Origin: Codonopsis lanceolata
Taxonomy: Eukaryota > Streptophyta > Magnoliopsida > Asterales > Campanulaceae
Length of the DNA stretch: 64,000 bases
Assembly (NCBI GenBank): GCA_013146195.2
Contig: CM028379.1
Span: forward strand, 62,268,637 to 62,332,636
Direction of reading: 5' to 3'
Part shown: positions 46,014 through 58,328 of the stretch, piece after piece
How positions within the stretch are numbered: the stretch's first letter is position 1
Layout of the letters: every line of letters starts with the position of its first letter
Notes under the pieces: generated by a model
Database searches by the model: none
Seen by the model: the letters and a program-made list of their open reading frames with translations, nothing else
Told to the model about the DNA's origin: nothing
Program-made: the position numbers and the translations under genes

Positions 46014-48725
46014 ATGGCACCAAGCTCTGTAGTTGTTACAATTGACCAGTCAAGCCACATATCTCTAGTAGAGGTCAACGATACAAAGTCATCTGTGTTC
46101 TTAGAGAAACAAAAGGCAGCAAGTCCCAAACAATTCTCATGGCTGCTGTTACTCAAAGCTCAGAGGCTCCTCTCTGTCTTTCCATGGCTTGCGATGGGGT
46201 TCTCAGCGACCTTTCGCTTGGTCAAGAAACGAATTGCATTATCCGACATGGCCGAAGAGGATCCCAAATACAAAGGGAAGTTGTACAGATTTATCAAACT
46301 GTTCCTTGCTATTTCGATTGTAGCTTTAATGGTAGAAATCGTTGCTTATTACGAGCAATGGGATTTGAAATTGCTTCATCATCCTTGGGAGGTTAGAGGG
46401 CTCTTGCAGTGGTCTTATATGGCATGGTTGGCTCTCAGAGTTGATTATATTGCTCCTTTGATTATGATGCTATCAAAATTCTGCATTGTTCTTTTCATGA
46501 TTCAATCGCTCGATCGGTTAGTTCTGGGAATCGGGTGTTTTTGGATTAAGTTCAAGAGAATAAAGCCATTGATAGATGATGAAGCTTATGATATTGAGGA
46601 TTGTTCAAGTTTCCCAATGGTTCTTGTTCAAATGCCCATGTGCAATGAAAAAGAGGTATGTCTCATTCACCCTTTGATTTACACCAATATTACATTACTA
46701 GGTTTGGAAATCTCATCTTTTAAATCTTAAAGATTATACTCCCTAATTAAAGAACTTACTAAAGATATGATGTGATTTGGAAACAAATCCTGTAAATTTG
46801 GGTCGTAATTATAGTCATTAATCCCTGTTAGTGCCTTCTTATGCACAATGCGTTTGCCCTCAACAAAAAAAGAATAACGGAGTAATAAAGAGTTAATTTA
46901 TGGCCTTCTGAAATCATTGGATGTAGATTTGGTTCTAAGCAAATTGAGAAAATATCTGTTACTATTTCTGATAAATTAATGATTGATCTGATGTACTAAC
47001 ACGTTTTCTGGGATCAGGTTTACGCGCAATCAATTTCGGCAGCCTGCCAGCTGGATTGGCCCAAGGACAGACTGTTAATCCAAGTATTAGATGATTCAAA
47101 TGACGAAATTGCACAAATATTGATAAGAAATGAAGTAGCCTCATGGAAAGAGAAAGGGGTCAACATAATCTACAGACATAGATTCATCAGGACTGGTTAC
47201 AAAGCTGGCAATTTGAAGTCAGCCATGTCCTGTGATTATGTCAAGAACTACGAATTTGTTGCCATTTTCGATGCAGACTTCCAGCCCAATCCTGATTTCC
47301 TTAAGCTGACAGTTCCTCATTTTAAGGTAACAAATCTTATTCAAGTTTTTGTTAATCACTTTTACTATATGTTACTTAAAGTCTTGAAATGCTATAATTA
47401 GAAAAATTACAGTTATGTGATGTGGATTGATGTCTAAGCATTAACGTCTTGTCTTCATGCTTGTTTTCAGGGAAAACCTGAGGTAGGACTCGTTCAGGCT
47501 CGGTGGTCATATGTGAACAAGGATGAGAATTTACTTACAAGGCTACAGAACATTAATTTGTGCTTCCATTTTGAGGTTGAGCAACAAGTAAATGGTCATT
47601 TCCTCAATTTCTTTGGTTTCAATGGAACTGCTGGGGTTTGGAGGATTAAGGCCTTGGAGGACTCGGGAGGTTGGCTTGGAAAGGACTACTGTAGAAGATA
47701 TGGACATTGCAGTGCGAGCTCACTTGAATGGATGGAAATTTATTTACCTTAACGATGTAAGAGTGCTTTGCGAATTACCCGAGTCATATGAAGCATACAA
47801 GAAGCAGCAGCATCGTTGGCATTCTGGTCCAATGCAGCTCTTCAGAGTTTGCCTTCCTGCTGTCTTACGTTCCAAGGTTCGTTCAGTTCTAACCCAACTA
47901 ATGGCTTACATAATTCAGTATTCAAAACTTAGACGTCCTGCTGGATTCAGACAATTCATATGCTTATTCAATTTTAGCGTAGTTGCATTAAGCCAGATCG
48001 ACATGAAAGTATCTAATATTGGTTAATTTTAACAGTTTTGTTTAGCTACAATGTTCAAGTGATTGATTGGTTTTTGATTCATTCTGCAGATATCAGCATG
48101 GAAGAAGGCTAACTTGATATTCCTCTTCTTTCTCTTGAGGAAACTGATACTTCCCTTCTACTCATTCACCCTATTCTGCATCATTCTTCCTTTAACTATG
48201 TTTATACCCGAGGCCGAATTACCTGTTTGGGTCATCTGTTATGTCCCCATTTCCATGTCAATTTTGAACATCCTCCCAGCCCCAAAATCTTTCCCATTTT
48301 TGATGCCATACCTATTGTTTGAGAACACAATGTCTGTGACAAAGTTCAACGCAATGGTGTCAGGACTGTTTCAGCTGGGAAGTGCTTACGAATGGGTAGT
48401 AACAAAGAAGAGTGGTAGGTCATCAGAATCAGACTTGTTAGCCTTTGCAGAGAGGGAATCGAAAAGTTTCAATGAAGAGAAAATTCAGAGGAGGCTTTCT
48501 GAATCTGGATTGGAAATGCTGGGCAAATTAAAAGAACAAGAGACCCCCATAATCAAGAAAAGGAATAGGATTTATAGGAAGGAGCTAGCACTAGCGTTTC
48601 TTCTGCTCACTGCCGCTGCAAGAAGCCTTCTATCAGCGCATGGAATTCATTTCTATTTCTTGTTGTTTCAAGGCTTGTCTTTCCTTGTTGTTGGGTTAGA
48701 CTTGATTGGGGAGCAGATGAGCTAG
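46014..48725 (+). CDS. CSLC4: cellulose synthase-like C (CSLC4-type) xyloglucan beta-1,4-glucan synthase, frameshifted in exon 3
   Basis: Golgi glycosyltransferase family 2 enzyme. CSLC proteins polymerise the beta-1,4-glucan backbone of xyloglucan from UDP-glucose. Exons: 46014-46655, 47018-47326, 47471-47876 and 48090-48725, all bounded by GT/AG (introns 362, 144 and 213 bp). Ignoring the frameshift the product is about 663 residues, close to the family's usual 670-700. Predicted membrane spans lie near residues 93-113 and 155-178, with several more after 440. Catalytic motifs: VLDDSND (about 237-243), FDADF (298-302), TVEDMD (390-395) and QQHRW (429-433). The N-terminus MAPSSVVVTIDQ and the SESGLEMLGKLKEQET segment resemble Arabidopsis CSLC4, as recalled. 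Exon 3 is 406 bases, one too many: an extra G at 47678/47679 shifts the frame after GGWL and would stop at 47752 (about 410 residues), losing TVED and QxxRW. Either a null allele or a consensus error. Confidence 0.93.
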
Positions 48726-49010
48726 CTGAAGTGCCACAGAGTAAATTTCCTGATTCAAATTTTTATTTATTTATTTTTTTTATAAAGTTTTATATACTTG
48801 TATCAAACTTGAAGAACTGAGTCCCTGTTAAAACTTGGGGGGTTCAAACTGGAGGTGCAGCACAGATTCATTAATTAGGAAAATGTGTTGTTGAAATAGG
48901 GATGGTATTTGAGGATAGTAGATGATTTTTTTTTGGTTGTATAATCACAAGTGGTATTGTTTCAATTTTCAAATATAAATGAAGCATAGCATCTCTAATA
49001 TCTTTAGCAT
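48726..49010 (+). other. CSLC4 3' untranslated region and downstream sequence
   Basis: AT-rich sequence after the TAG stop. No clear canonical AATAAA was found; T-rich tracts at 48766-48795 could serve termination. Confidence 0.4.
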
Positions 49011-49020
49011 CTATGCAGAA

Positions 49021-49120
49021 GTCGCTAAGGGGGTGCCCCAGTCCAATCGTAGGCATGGGCTTCACAAAGTGTGAGGTCTCAAGTTCGATCCCTTCCTATG
49101 CTCCTTAAAAAAAAAAAAAC
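49021..49120 (+). mobile_element. short tRNA-derived SINE
   Basis: 100 bp, including an A tail (about 49107-49119), flanked by a perfect 10-bp target duplication CTATGCAGAA (49011-49020, 49121-49130). Contains a pol III B-box GTTCGATCCC (about 49083-49092). Only the tRNA-related part is present. Confidence 0.82.
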
Positions 49121-49130
49121 CTATGCAGAA

Positions 49131-50006
49131 ATTGAATGGTCAATTCTTTTTTATTCTTTAGCATTCTTTTTTTTGTAAAGCTAACCAGCGCAAACACACG
49201 CAATCCTTTAAATCATCAAAACTTGATCATATATTATTGGTTTCTCAAGATATTCCTAGGCCAAAGGTTCCAGCACACATAATTGACATAAGCCTGTTGC
49301 AATCAACAATTGATATCATTTTGATTTGGCATAGTTTCTTAGTGCTACTCAATTTGGAATTATCCCCCGCCCCCCAATATGAGTAAATAAAATAAGAGTA
49401 TTAGAAATAAATCTGTACCCTTACCAGTTACCATGGACCAGGAAAACTGGAGTAATATTTTTTAAATTATTTTCCCCATTAATTAATCTATTTTCTAAGC
49501 CTATGACAACAAAAATTAAATAGGACAAATTACAAGCTGGTACAATTTTTAAACATGTTTTTAAATCAATTCAGTTATTTTTTAGACATATCTTTTAGGT
49601 ACAATTTTAGGATAAAAGTACATCACTGCCCTTAATTAACATACCGATCATCTTCTTCCAATTAACATACCAGATTCTACTAACTACTTATCTGCTCTTT
49701 CTCTCACTCTCTCCTTCAATTTATCTTTATAGTCTATATATACTTTCCCCAACTCTCCCCTTTCCATTTACAATCAAAATCTTAAATCTATAGGAAATTA
49801 ATCCCCAAATTTCCCCAGCTGCTATTCAAATCAAAATCATCCAAATTGTGGGCAGAAGTATCAAAGTGGGAGATCGAGATGTGTTTGGTGTTTTCAGTCA
49901 TTCAATCTGAGATGCACTGTTACGGCCCGACCAACCTTTACACCAGGTGTGCTTACCAATTTCAAAGTCACTACAATTCTGGAGAAGGCAAATGCTATCT
50001 GCCAGG

Positions 50007-50052
<46 letters not shown>

Positions 50053-50560
50053 ATATTCCCTTTCTATTACGTAAATTTACACTTAAAAATACAGTTGGAA
50101 GTGATGATGATAATTGGAGCGACACTTAAGTTTGATACAATTTTGGCAGTCCAATAGAACCCAACAATGTGTGGTTTTGATTTTCTGGAGTCGGTGAGAC
50201 CGATAAAATATGTGTGAATAGTAGCAATTTTTTTTCCTGTAATTAAGTTGCAGATTTTTCTTGTATCTTCGTTAGTTTATGCATAATAGCTTTCAATTCA
50301 TATTGTAAGCATTAGGTTAAAATATCTTGGTGAGTTAGTAACTATACAATAAAAATTTAAATATGAGGCTTTGTTGTATTTAATTTTTGGTTCAATGATT
50401 AATTTTCCTTTCACACCCTATTATTTCATTTAAGTTTAAGGTGAGTTTGAACTTGAAGCAGTATTTCTGGTTGAGTCTGGCTCAGCAAAGTCTGGCTAAT
50501 GGTGTTTGTACAGAAATGGCCAAGTCAAAATCCTCTTGTTCAAAAAAGGCCTAAAACAGT
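49131..50560 (+). other. possible promoter and first exon of an unrecognised gene
   Basis: 49540-49640 matches 24985-25090 ('ttacaagc', 'agacatatcttttaggtacaatttt'), a dispersed repeat. A TATA-like CTATATATA (49733-49741) is followed by a CT/CA-rich leader. An ATG frame at 49846 runs MWAEVSKWEIEM... to a possible donor CCAG|gttttc at 50004, next to a CT run. I do not recognise the peptide, and no following exon was found. Confidence 0.2.
50009..50049. repeat. (CT)n microsatellite
   Basis: About 20 CT units. Produces artificial Ser/Leu or Arg/Glu repeats. Confidence 0.97.
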
Positions 50561-50561
50561 C

Positions 50562-51251
50562 CTGATGCCAAAGCCTTGACATCAGTTTTTTTTTTTTTGA
50601 AATTTTCTTGGTAAAGTATAAAATGTTAAAACAGTCCTGATGTCAAGGCCTTGGCATCAGTTTTTTTTAAAAAAAATTGGTAATGTATAAAATGTTAAAA
50701 CAATTCTGATGCCAAGGCCTTGGCATCCGTTTTTTAAAATTTAGTCATGAATAAAATGTTAAAACAGTCCTGATGCCAAGGCATTAGTATTAGCTTTTTA
50801 AAAAAAAATTGGTAATGAATAAAATGTTAAAACAATCTTGATGCCAAGGCCTTGACATCAGCTTTAAAAAAAAAATTGGTCATGTATAATTTTTGGATTT
50901 TTTTGTTGTCTTAAAAAAACTGTTTAAACAGTTCTGATGCCTGGATTTGGCATCAGCATTATTGATTTTTTTTTGTCTAAACAGTTCTGATGCTTGGATT
51001 TGGCATCAGCATTTTTGGATTTTTTTTTGTCTTGAAAAAATTGTCTAAACAGTTCTGATGCATGTATTTGACATCAGCATTATTGGAATTTTTTTGGTCT
51101 AAACATGTTTGATGCCTGGATTTGGCATCAACATTTTTGAATTTTTTTGTCTAAACAGTTCTGATGTCTGAATTTGGCATCAGCATTTTTGGATTTTTTC
51201 TAGTCATGAAAAAACTGTCGAAACAGTTTTGATGCCTGGATTTGGCATCAG
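50562..51251. repeat. tandem array of eleven hairpin units
   Basis: Palindromic cores begin at 50562, 50637, 50706, 50770, 50838, 50934, 50987, 51055, 51109, 51161 and 51229. The first five are 24-bp near-palindromes of the type CTGATGCCAAGG|CCTTGGCATCAG. The last six are hairpins CTGATGCC-tggattt-GGCATCAG. They are separated by T/A-rich spacers: 'aaaatgttaaaaca' in the first group and 'gtctaaacagtt' in the second. No coding; element class unknown. Confidence 0.92.
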
Positions 51252-51485
51252 CATTATTGGATGGGATTTGTCTTCATTAATGACATTTTGGTCATTTGGC
51301 AACCAATTTGTAGTTATATGAAATGTTCAAAAAATTGATGGACCTAGATGAAAACATGTTTCTAAAATTGTACCCACTTGAAATTTGTCCAATTAAATAC
51401 CTTCCCCACGGACCACCATCAATTTCACTTGCCTACAGAACAATTGGTTTTAATAAAAGTTCAAGTTCTTTTAAAATTAAAATAG
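51252..51485. other. unclassified sequence between hairpin array and gypsy LTR
   Basis: No element ends recognised. Confidence 0.4.
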
Positions 51486-52182
51486 TGACGTGCTCGGCCC
51501 AAATCTGGTCACGGGCAAAGCACGAGCCCCTTTTACATGCCAGTCACGAATTCAATTAACTTGGGGCCTACTCACCTAGCCGGCAGAGCTAGGGGGACCG
51601 AGTAGAGAACACTGTAACTCCTGTTTAAATATGGTCGAGCATAGGTCTTGCCTGCTTGACCAAGGGCCATACCCGGGGTTCACACTTGTCTTCAATAGAT
51701 CTATACCATATAGCTGGGTAGAGCCTTGCTCGCCCGGGTAAACATTGAGTAGGGAACTCAGAAACTTGCCCTCCAAGACATGTCAAATGTTTCCTTATCC
51801 GAGTAGGACACTTGCCATATCTGCTCCTACATTCACGCGGTCAGCCACCTGTCACGCCTACAATTAAGTGATTTCCTACCAAATTGGCTAGGTAACTATG
51901 GAAACAGAATCACACAATGATTATATGTCATTGGGGGCCTATAAATACCCCTCCATAAACCACAAACAAGGTACACACTCTTTCTTGAGCCTCGAACCTC
52001 TGTCAAATTCATTTTTGACTTCACACACGAAACTTACTCTCACACCGAAGTGGTTTTGCGAGGCCAAGCCTTACACTTCCATTAAGGTGTTTTCGTTATC
52101 TTAAACATGTTCAAGGAAGCAGATCAAGCTCAGATATGCTACTCATCACACTAACAGCCCAAGCTAGATTTTTGCCACATCA
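51486..52182 (+). repeat. 5' LTR of the gypsy element
   Basis: Starts TGACGTGCTCGG and ends GCCACATCA. Contains a TATA box CTATAAATA at 51939-51947. No partner LTR lies in the window, so the left edge is inferred from the TG...CA rule. GTTTGGTTCCATTGTCGAG follows at 52183, resembling a decayed primer-binding site. Confidence 0.7.
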
Positions 52183-52264
52183 GTTTGGTTCCATTGTCGA
52201 GAAACGAAATTTTAAAGCTCACTAAAAAAATTCCGGTTTTTGTCCGATAAGCAGTACCATTGCA

Positions 52265-53911
52265 ATGGCTAGGAAAGGCAGCAAACATCACGCCATCGCT
52301 AGCAACCACCAAGCTAGCAGCCAGCTGGTGGGGAATAACTCACTACCCGGTGATCTACCACTAAAGGCACCCCACCCCAACAGGGAGTGCAAACAATGAA
52401 CCAGAAGATAGCAGTGATTAGCATGCAGCTCACAGCGAGGATGTCTCATATGTTGAGGAGCAACTGTCCTAACACGCCAGCCAAAACCAAGCGAGATGCT
52501 CGTCAAGTCATCAACGAGCAACGGGATGCTCATGCTCAAGACCTCAAGGTTCAACTGAACCACCAGCGAGAAAATGGTCAGGACAACCAGGTGAGCTTGC
52601 CCGGGGCAGACCCCTGATCAATAGGCTGCTACCCTGCAAGTCCAGGCGGATTATTATAATAAGATGTACGTGCTCAATCAACAACTGCTCGCCTTGGGCC
52701 ATGCCCCAGTCCTAGTTGCAGATTTAGTGATGCCCGCTCTCAGCAATCCAACATTCGTTGGTGGTGGCCAAGCTTCCCAACAATTGCCCGCTCTGAGCAG
52801 GCGAATTCCCTCCGTCATTCATGTACCCTCAGAGCAGGCGAATGAAGAATAGAGGGCAGACGATCAAACGGAGAGCAGAAATAGCCGCCATATTATATCC
52901 CATCGACATCACCGTCGACAGGATCATCAATGCCTAGGTGAAGGGCACGGTCGCCGCAGAGCTCACGAATACGCAGAGGCAGAAGGGCATCGACCAAGGC
53001 ACAGGGCTCGAGTTGAGCAGGAAGTGGAAGCTTCCTATGATCCAACCTACTGCCCACCAACTGCCGAACACTCCAGAGAGCACGTCGTCAGCGGTCAGAG
53101 TATACATGCTCTTCCAGGCTCACCGTGTACGTAGAAAAACGTCTGGACAATGGAAGCCATGAAAAAAGACATGGTCAAGCCCGGTTATGGAGCCATAAAG
53201 CCACTGGAGGGTAGCTCGTTCACTCTAGAGATTAAGAATGCGCCACCCGAGCAAGGAATTACCTTCCCGCAATTTGAGAAATACTTCAGGAAGACGCGGG
53301 AAAATGACTGGCTCAGGTCATTCGAGGCACAAATTTGGATGGTTATGGACATTGAAGTTCTGAAAATACGAGCTTTCGAGGGCGCCCTCTAGGGCAAAGC
53401 GCAATCATGGCTGGGGAGTGTTCCCCGGGGATCCATTGGTAACTAGGAAGTGCTCCGAGATAAATTCTTGGAAGAATTTGGCACGACAGGCCCTACGCCC
53501 AAGAACAGATTTGATCTTGGTAAGATCAAGCAGGTGACCATTAGTCATACAACAGCCACCTTAAGAGGTTCGAGGAGATGCTCGACCAAGTGACGGCCAC
53601 CAGTGATCCAGATATCATGTTCTGCTACCTCAACAACATGAGGGCAGACCCGCTAAAAACTATTCTGACCATGAACCCGAATGCGTCAAAGGCGGAACTG
53701 TTGGCCAACTCGCATCTGTTCTGCTCGACAAAAAATACCAAGGGTGACAAGCCCAATGGAAAGGACAAGACTCGGGACAGCTCGGCCACGCCAGCTGACC
53801 AGAGCTAGGAGGGCAACAACCACCCACGTAAAGACATTAGACGTACTTCTACCCCTGGCCAGAGATTCAGGGAATCACAATTTACCCCTGTTAGTCGCCA
53901 AAGGGCACAAT
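52265..53911 (+). pseudogene. gypsy gag, N-terminal and capsid region
   Basis: Possible start MARKGSKHHAI at 52265, then a stop-rich Gln/Asn-rich stretch. The capsid-like block ITFPQFEKYFRKTRENDWLRSFE (about 53260-53330) and LEEFGTTGPTPK (53467-53500) belong to the retrotransposon gag domain. A TAG at 53390 replaces a residue in the row GAL-GKAQSWLG, and frames change at about 53400 and 53570. Confidence 0.75.
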
Positions 53912-55195
53912 ACTAGGCTAGAAGGGGGGGGGGGGTTGGATAATCTAGTAACATTTAAAAACTTTTCGTGAAGATTCCCGAAACAAGTACTTACAACCTA
54001 TTGAAAAGGTTGAAGTAACGGAAGACTTGTAAGGAATACAGACTAAGTCTGCTGATGAAGCACTACTAGTAAACTTGGCTGTTCACTCAAGTTTGATGCT
54101 CAAGAGAATAAGTTAAGTACAAGATAATGAATATGAACAGTAAATAAGACAATACAATGAACACGGGTATTTTGAGATGGTTCGTACTATAAAGAGTACA
54201 AAGTCCACCACCAAAGCAGTCAACCTTGGATTTGAAAGTGCGATATGTTTTCCACTTAGTTCTATTACAGAAATCTCTGATTGATCGTGTACAAAATATT
54301 TGACTGGTGTTTAGGGGTGGGGAAGTGAATATCTGGGAAAACATAATATTGCAGTGCTAAAGAATAGTAAGTGAATACAACAAGATGAAGTAAATGGTTT
54401 GTAATAAATGTGCAGATCTTCATGTTGTTGTTGAGGACTTCGATGATCAGTTTATGATCTCTTGAATGCAATGAGAAATATGACATGATGTTATTGAATA
54501 AGTTTAGAGCATTTTCTTTTTTCAAGTGACCTCTCTTTTTCTTAGTCATCAATGACAGAATTTATATCAAAGCATTTTTCAAACCGTTGGAGAAGACGAA
54601 GTGAGTAACAACTCTATTAGGTTGGATGCATTAAATGCAAGGAGCTGTTGGTTGACATTGTATTCAACTGGAACTGATCGAGGTATGGAGAGGAGCATGT
54701 ACTGAAGTGAGCAGGTGGAAGACAAACAGAGTTACAGACCTGCAGTAGTTGGTACAGTCTGTTTGTGTCAAACTGTATACCTGCTCTATCTTGTTCAGGA
54801 GGCGAAAGTCTTTATTCTTCGGAAAAGCTGGTGAGGCGTGTTCCTTGAATTCAATAGTCAATTGATTAATGGATTAATTCAAACTGATATTTTATAAATA
54901 TCTGAATTAATAATCGTCAAATAAGTGTCGATCTGGATATCCCGAGAACACGTCATGCTGTTGTTCGAAAGCAGACAAGGTCTGCTAGTGAAGGCTACTG
55001 GTGAAGGCTTTTGGTGAAGCCTTAGTCGAAGTCTTCTGGTGAGGACAACTGAAACCTGTGAAGTCTAAAAATTATTCTAAAGGCAGAGTTCTATACACAG
55101 TTGCCACGCTAACTAGTATGCAACTCATTTAGCCACTAAGTATAGAACCTAAAGTAATGTGTGATCAAATGCAAATTTAAGATAATGAGAAACAA
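53912..55195. mobile_element. unclassified insertion inside gypsy gag
   Basis: Composition and content change abruptly at a G run (about 53923-53935) and change back near 55195, where gag resumes. It contains 'ctgctgatgaag', 'ggtgaaggctt' type short repeats (about 54975-55035). No coding domain; no terminal repeats or target duplication could be fixed. It could be part of an LTR or another non-coding element. Confidence 0.5.
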
Positions 55196-55560
55196 CAACC
55201 CCGCTGAACACTACTTAGGAGGAGATCATGTTCCAGATCGGGGATGCTTTGCCAGTGCCTTACCAGCTAGGCCCTGAGTTCGCTCATACCAGGGACAACA
55301 CCAAGTATTGTGACTATCATCATGACAACAGTCACACTACAGAGGAATGCAACGTGTTGAAGCGGGAGATTCAAAAACTGATCAACGCGGGTAAGCTAGA
55401 CCATTTCAAAAGGAATTAGGGTGCGGGCAATAATGCCAGTAATGATCGGCAGGGAAGACCCCCGAGAGGAAGAGGTGGTCAGGCCCCTCAGATTCAGGGG
55501 GTTGTGAACGTAATTCAGGAAGAGCTAATACTCAGCTCGGGAAGCACATCTACTCCCTGT
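55196..55560 (+). pseudogene. gypsy gag C-terminus
   Basis: Frame 55228-55419 contains KYCDYHHDNSHTTEECNVLK, the Cys/His cluster at the end of Tat-type Gag, followed by REIQKLINAGKLDHFKR. The following Arg/Gly-rich stretch is broken by a stop at 55417. Confidence 0.78.
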
Positions 55561-55679
55561 CAAAGGCCATCAATGCACCAGCAGTACATCGGGCAAGGGA
55601 ACAAAGCATCTTCTTCACCCGCAGCGAGCTGGCGAGCACTCCTCTGGCATCCGAGCAACCATTGATTATCTCAAGCCTT

Positions 55680-55862
55680 ATGAACAATTGACAGGTTCAC
55701 CGGGTACTACTGGACATGGGAGCGAGTAGGGACATCGTGTACTACTCCTGCTTTAGAGGGTTGGAGCTGTCTGATGCCAGGCTCAAGCCGTACCTGGGAA
55801 AACTTGAAGTCTTCACCAACCATCAAGTGAGTGTAAAGGGAACCATCGAGCTAGAGTTTTAA
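55680..55862 (+). pseudogene. gypsy protease remnant
   Basis: Reads VLLDMGASRDIVYY (about 55706-55748), the retropepsin active site DTGAS with T changed to M, then GLELSDARLKPY and a stop at 55859. Confidence 0.75.
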
Positions 55863-56050
55863 TGGGAGATGGAGGACAGACGCGGACATAGATGATCACA
55901 TTTCTGGTGATCGATCTTAAATCCGCCTACAACTGCATTATGGGTGCCCCGGCCATGGGGAAATTCCAAATGGTCACCTTCATCCCCCATTAGAAAGCCA
56001 AGTTCTACATCGAGGATGGTGGGGGCATCCTCAACAGCAAGCCTCGGGAA

Positions 56051-56635
56051 ATGTGGGAGTATGTCCGTGATTCCCAGAGGAAGAAGCAAAAGCTAATCGT
56101 GGATACTCCCGAGCAAACGATCACCATCTCTAAAAACAAGACTATAACCAGCACTTCTTCAGGCTCTATCCCCGTAAACAACATCGAGTTCGGGGAATCC
56201 TCTGGAACAGCAGATCTTATGGAGATCGATGAGGCCCGGCAAGTTCTAACAACAACGATCCTTGCGCGTAAGGCTGGGCATCCCTCAACGCAGGGTATCG
56301 AGCTGGACACTCTGCAAGTACGAGACGAGCCCGAGTTCCAACCACAAGACGAGTTGGAAGAAATCATAATCAATCCTGCCTACCCCAAACAAAAAATTAA
56401 GATCGGGAAGGCCATGCCTACCGAAACTCGAGCCAAACTGATCGACCAACTCAAGAGCAGCCTAGATGTGTTCGCATGGACTGTCGAAGACATGCAGGGG
56501 GTCAGTGAGAGCGTTGCCCGCCACGACTTGAATGTGGACCCAACTTTTCGTCCAATTCAGTAGCAGCCAAGGCAGTACTCGCTAGAGAAGAGTGCAACGA
56601 TCAAAGCAGAGGTCAAAAAGCTCCTGAAGGCTAAG
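56051..56635 (+). pseudogene. gypsy protease-RT linker and RT N-terminus, truncated
   Basis: A 170-codon open frame (56051-56563) with ELEEIIINPAYPKQKIKIGK, LIDQLKSSLDVFAWTVEDM and HDLNVDPTFRPIQ. A stop at 56561 is followed in frame by the RT start SLEKSATIKAEVKKLLKAK, which is cut at 56636 by the next insertion. Confidence 0.82.
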
Positions 56636-58328
56636 TGTGTGTGCCCCTTTAACCCTTTCCCCTGCTACTAAAAAGCGGGAGGTTTCAAAACCTTTAAAGT
56701 TCGTGGAATACGCTCGGCCTCATTTTGTGGACTCAAAAATGTGTTACAAAGTCGTCACCTCTATTTTAAGGAATAAACAGATAAAAACAAAAAATAACAG
56801 ATTGTATGGGTTCAAGGGCTAAGTTACGAGTTAGGAATGAGTTAGGCACCAAACTCGCCCTTTTGGTCTCACAATGGGTTTGTCAATATGCTCGTTTTAT
56901 TTTATGCACTTTGGCTCAGAACAATGCATTTATATATGACAGAAATAAATAAAGATGAATTACTTTATACTCATTAAAGAAAAGAACATAAAATTACAAT
57001 TGAAATAATATGATTTAGAGAATAGTTACAACATTTTTACAAGCTATTTTAGGAATAAAATAGTAATACTAGTAACAAACTTTATTTATATTTATTCGTA
57101 TAAACAGGAAAGAAACTTATTAATTAATAAGAAACATAATTATTTCTATATTTAATGTATGTGCAGAAAGAAATTAATTAAACTGACAGAGATTATAATT
57201 ACTTTACATTAAAGTAAAGACAGAAAATAAACTAATTAAAATAAAAGAAAAATATAACTATTATTACATTAACATAAAAGAAACTAATTAAACAGAAATG
57301 AAATATGACTATTATTACATTAAAGTAAAAACAGAAGGAAACTAATTTAAACGGAAATGAAATATAATTATTATTACATTAAAGTATAAACTGAAATGAA
57401 ATTTAATTAGATATTTATATTTAAATTATAGATTATAATAAATAACTACGCGGACATAACTTATCTCCCGGAACGTGAGTGTCTGAACCCGGTATGCTTG
57501 GGCTTAAGCCCACTAGGCTGTCTACATGTGCTTCCCTTGTCCTTCTGAGAAAGGAAGTCTTTTTTTTGTTGGATTTCGGGCAGCGTGGCTACTTCTTTTA
57601 GTTGTTTTTTGCCTCGGGCCGGGCGGCACAACTGCTTGCTTTTGCTTGATTATTGTTGTTGTTGAGTCTGAAATCGGGCAGAACAAACTGTTTGCCTCGG
57701 CTGGATTTGATGTTTGGATTCGGGCAGAGCAACTACTTGCTTTAGCTGGATTTGACATTTGGATTCGGGCAGGGCAACTGCTACTTTTGGGATTTTGGAA
57801 CTGGTGAAATAGGGTGGAAACCTAGCAGGGTAACTAAGGTTCACTTTGGCCAGAGTGCTTATGTGTTTAGGGGAGGTTTCGGCAGCCTAGCGGAGCTTCG
57901 AGGTTAGATGGAAAACAACTGCGTAACTTCGCATCGTTTTCTACATAAAAATTGGTGTGTGAACTCTCCGAATTTCTAAAGCCGGGAGCCTCTATTTATA
58001 GTTGAGGATCAGGGATTCCTTCGCAGCTAAGTATCATCAACTGAGCTTCAACGACTTGTGCCGTATGCTGAAAAGGTTGCACCATAGGCTAACTATACCA
58101 GTAACCTTTGAAGCTGTGGGTGCTGCCTACAGCACTTGTGGGCGCCGCGCCCACAGCCTTTTTTTGTTTGATTTTTGGCACTTTGGCCCCTGCAGTTCAC
58201 TGTTTATGAATCATTTCTTTTTCTTTTGCATTTTCAACCCTGTAACTTGACATTCGTTAGTCCTTTTAACAGGTTTTGATATTTTATGACATGTCATATA
58301 CTAGGGGTATGAAATTGAGGTGTCTACA
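56636..58328 (+). repeat. left LTR of the large non-coding element
   Basis: 1693 bp. Contains tandem repeats of about 65 bp in an AT-rich part (about 57160-57400; 'attattacattaaagta' unit) and three copies of a 'ggattcgggcag...caactgcttgc' unit (about 57580-57785). The open frame 57526-57807 is a by-product. A TATA-like TATTTATAG lies at about 57990. Confidence 0.85.

Larger units (their letters stand above)
51486..56635 (+). mobile_element. Ty3/gypsy element (Tat-like), 5' part only
   Basis: A 697-bp 5' LTR, gag, protease and the start of reverse transcriptase occur in gypsy order. The element is cut at 56636 by a second LTR element, and the rest presumably lies beyond the right edge. A 1.3-kb foreign stretch interrupts gag. 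Stops and frameshifts are frequent, many consistent with C-to-T change, so the copy is old. The CX2H-type gag motif and protease-to-RT linker (NPAYPKQKIKIGK, LIDQLKSSLDVFAW) suit the Tat lineage. Confidence 0.85.

Noticed and set aside
50562..51251. microRNA precursor cluster
   Set aside because: Arms of 8-12 bp are too short for a plant miRNA stem; no long fold-back was seen.
57526..57807. 93-codon open frame in the left LTR
   Set aside because: Built from three tandem repeats of a non-coding LTR segment; no domain.
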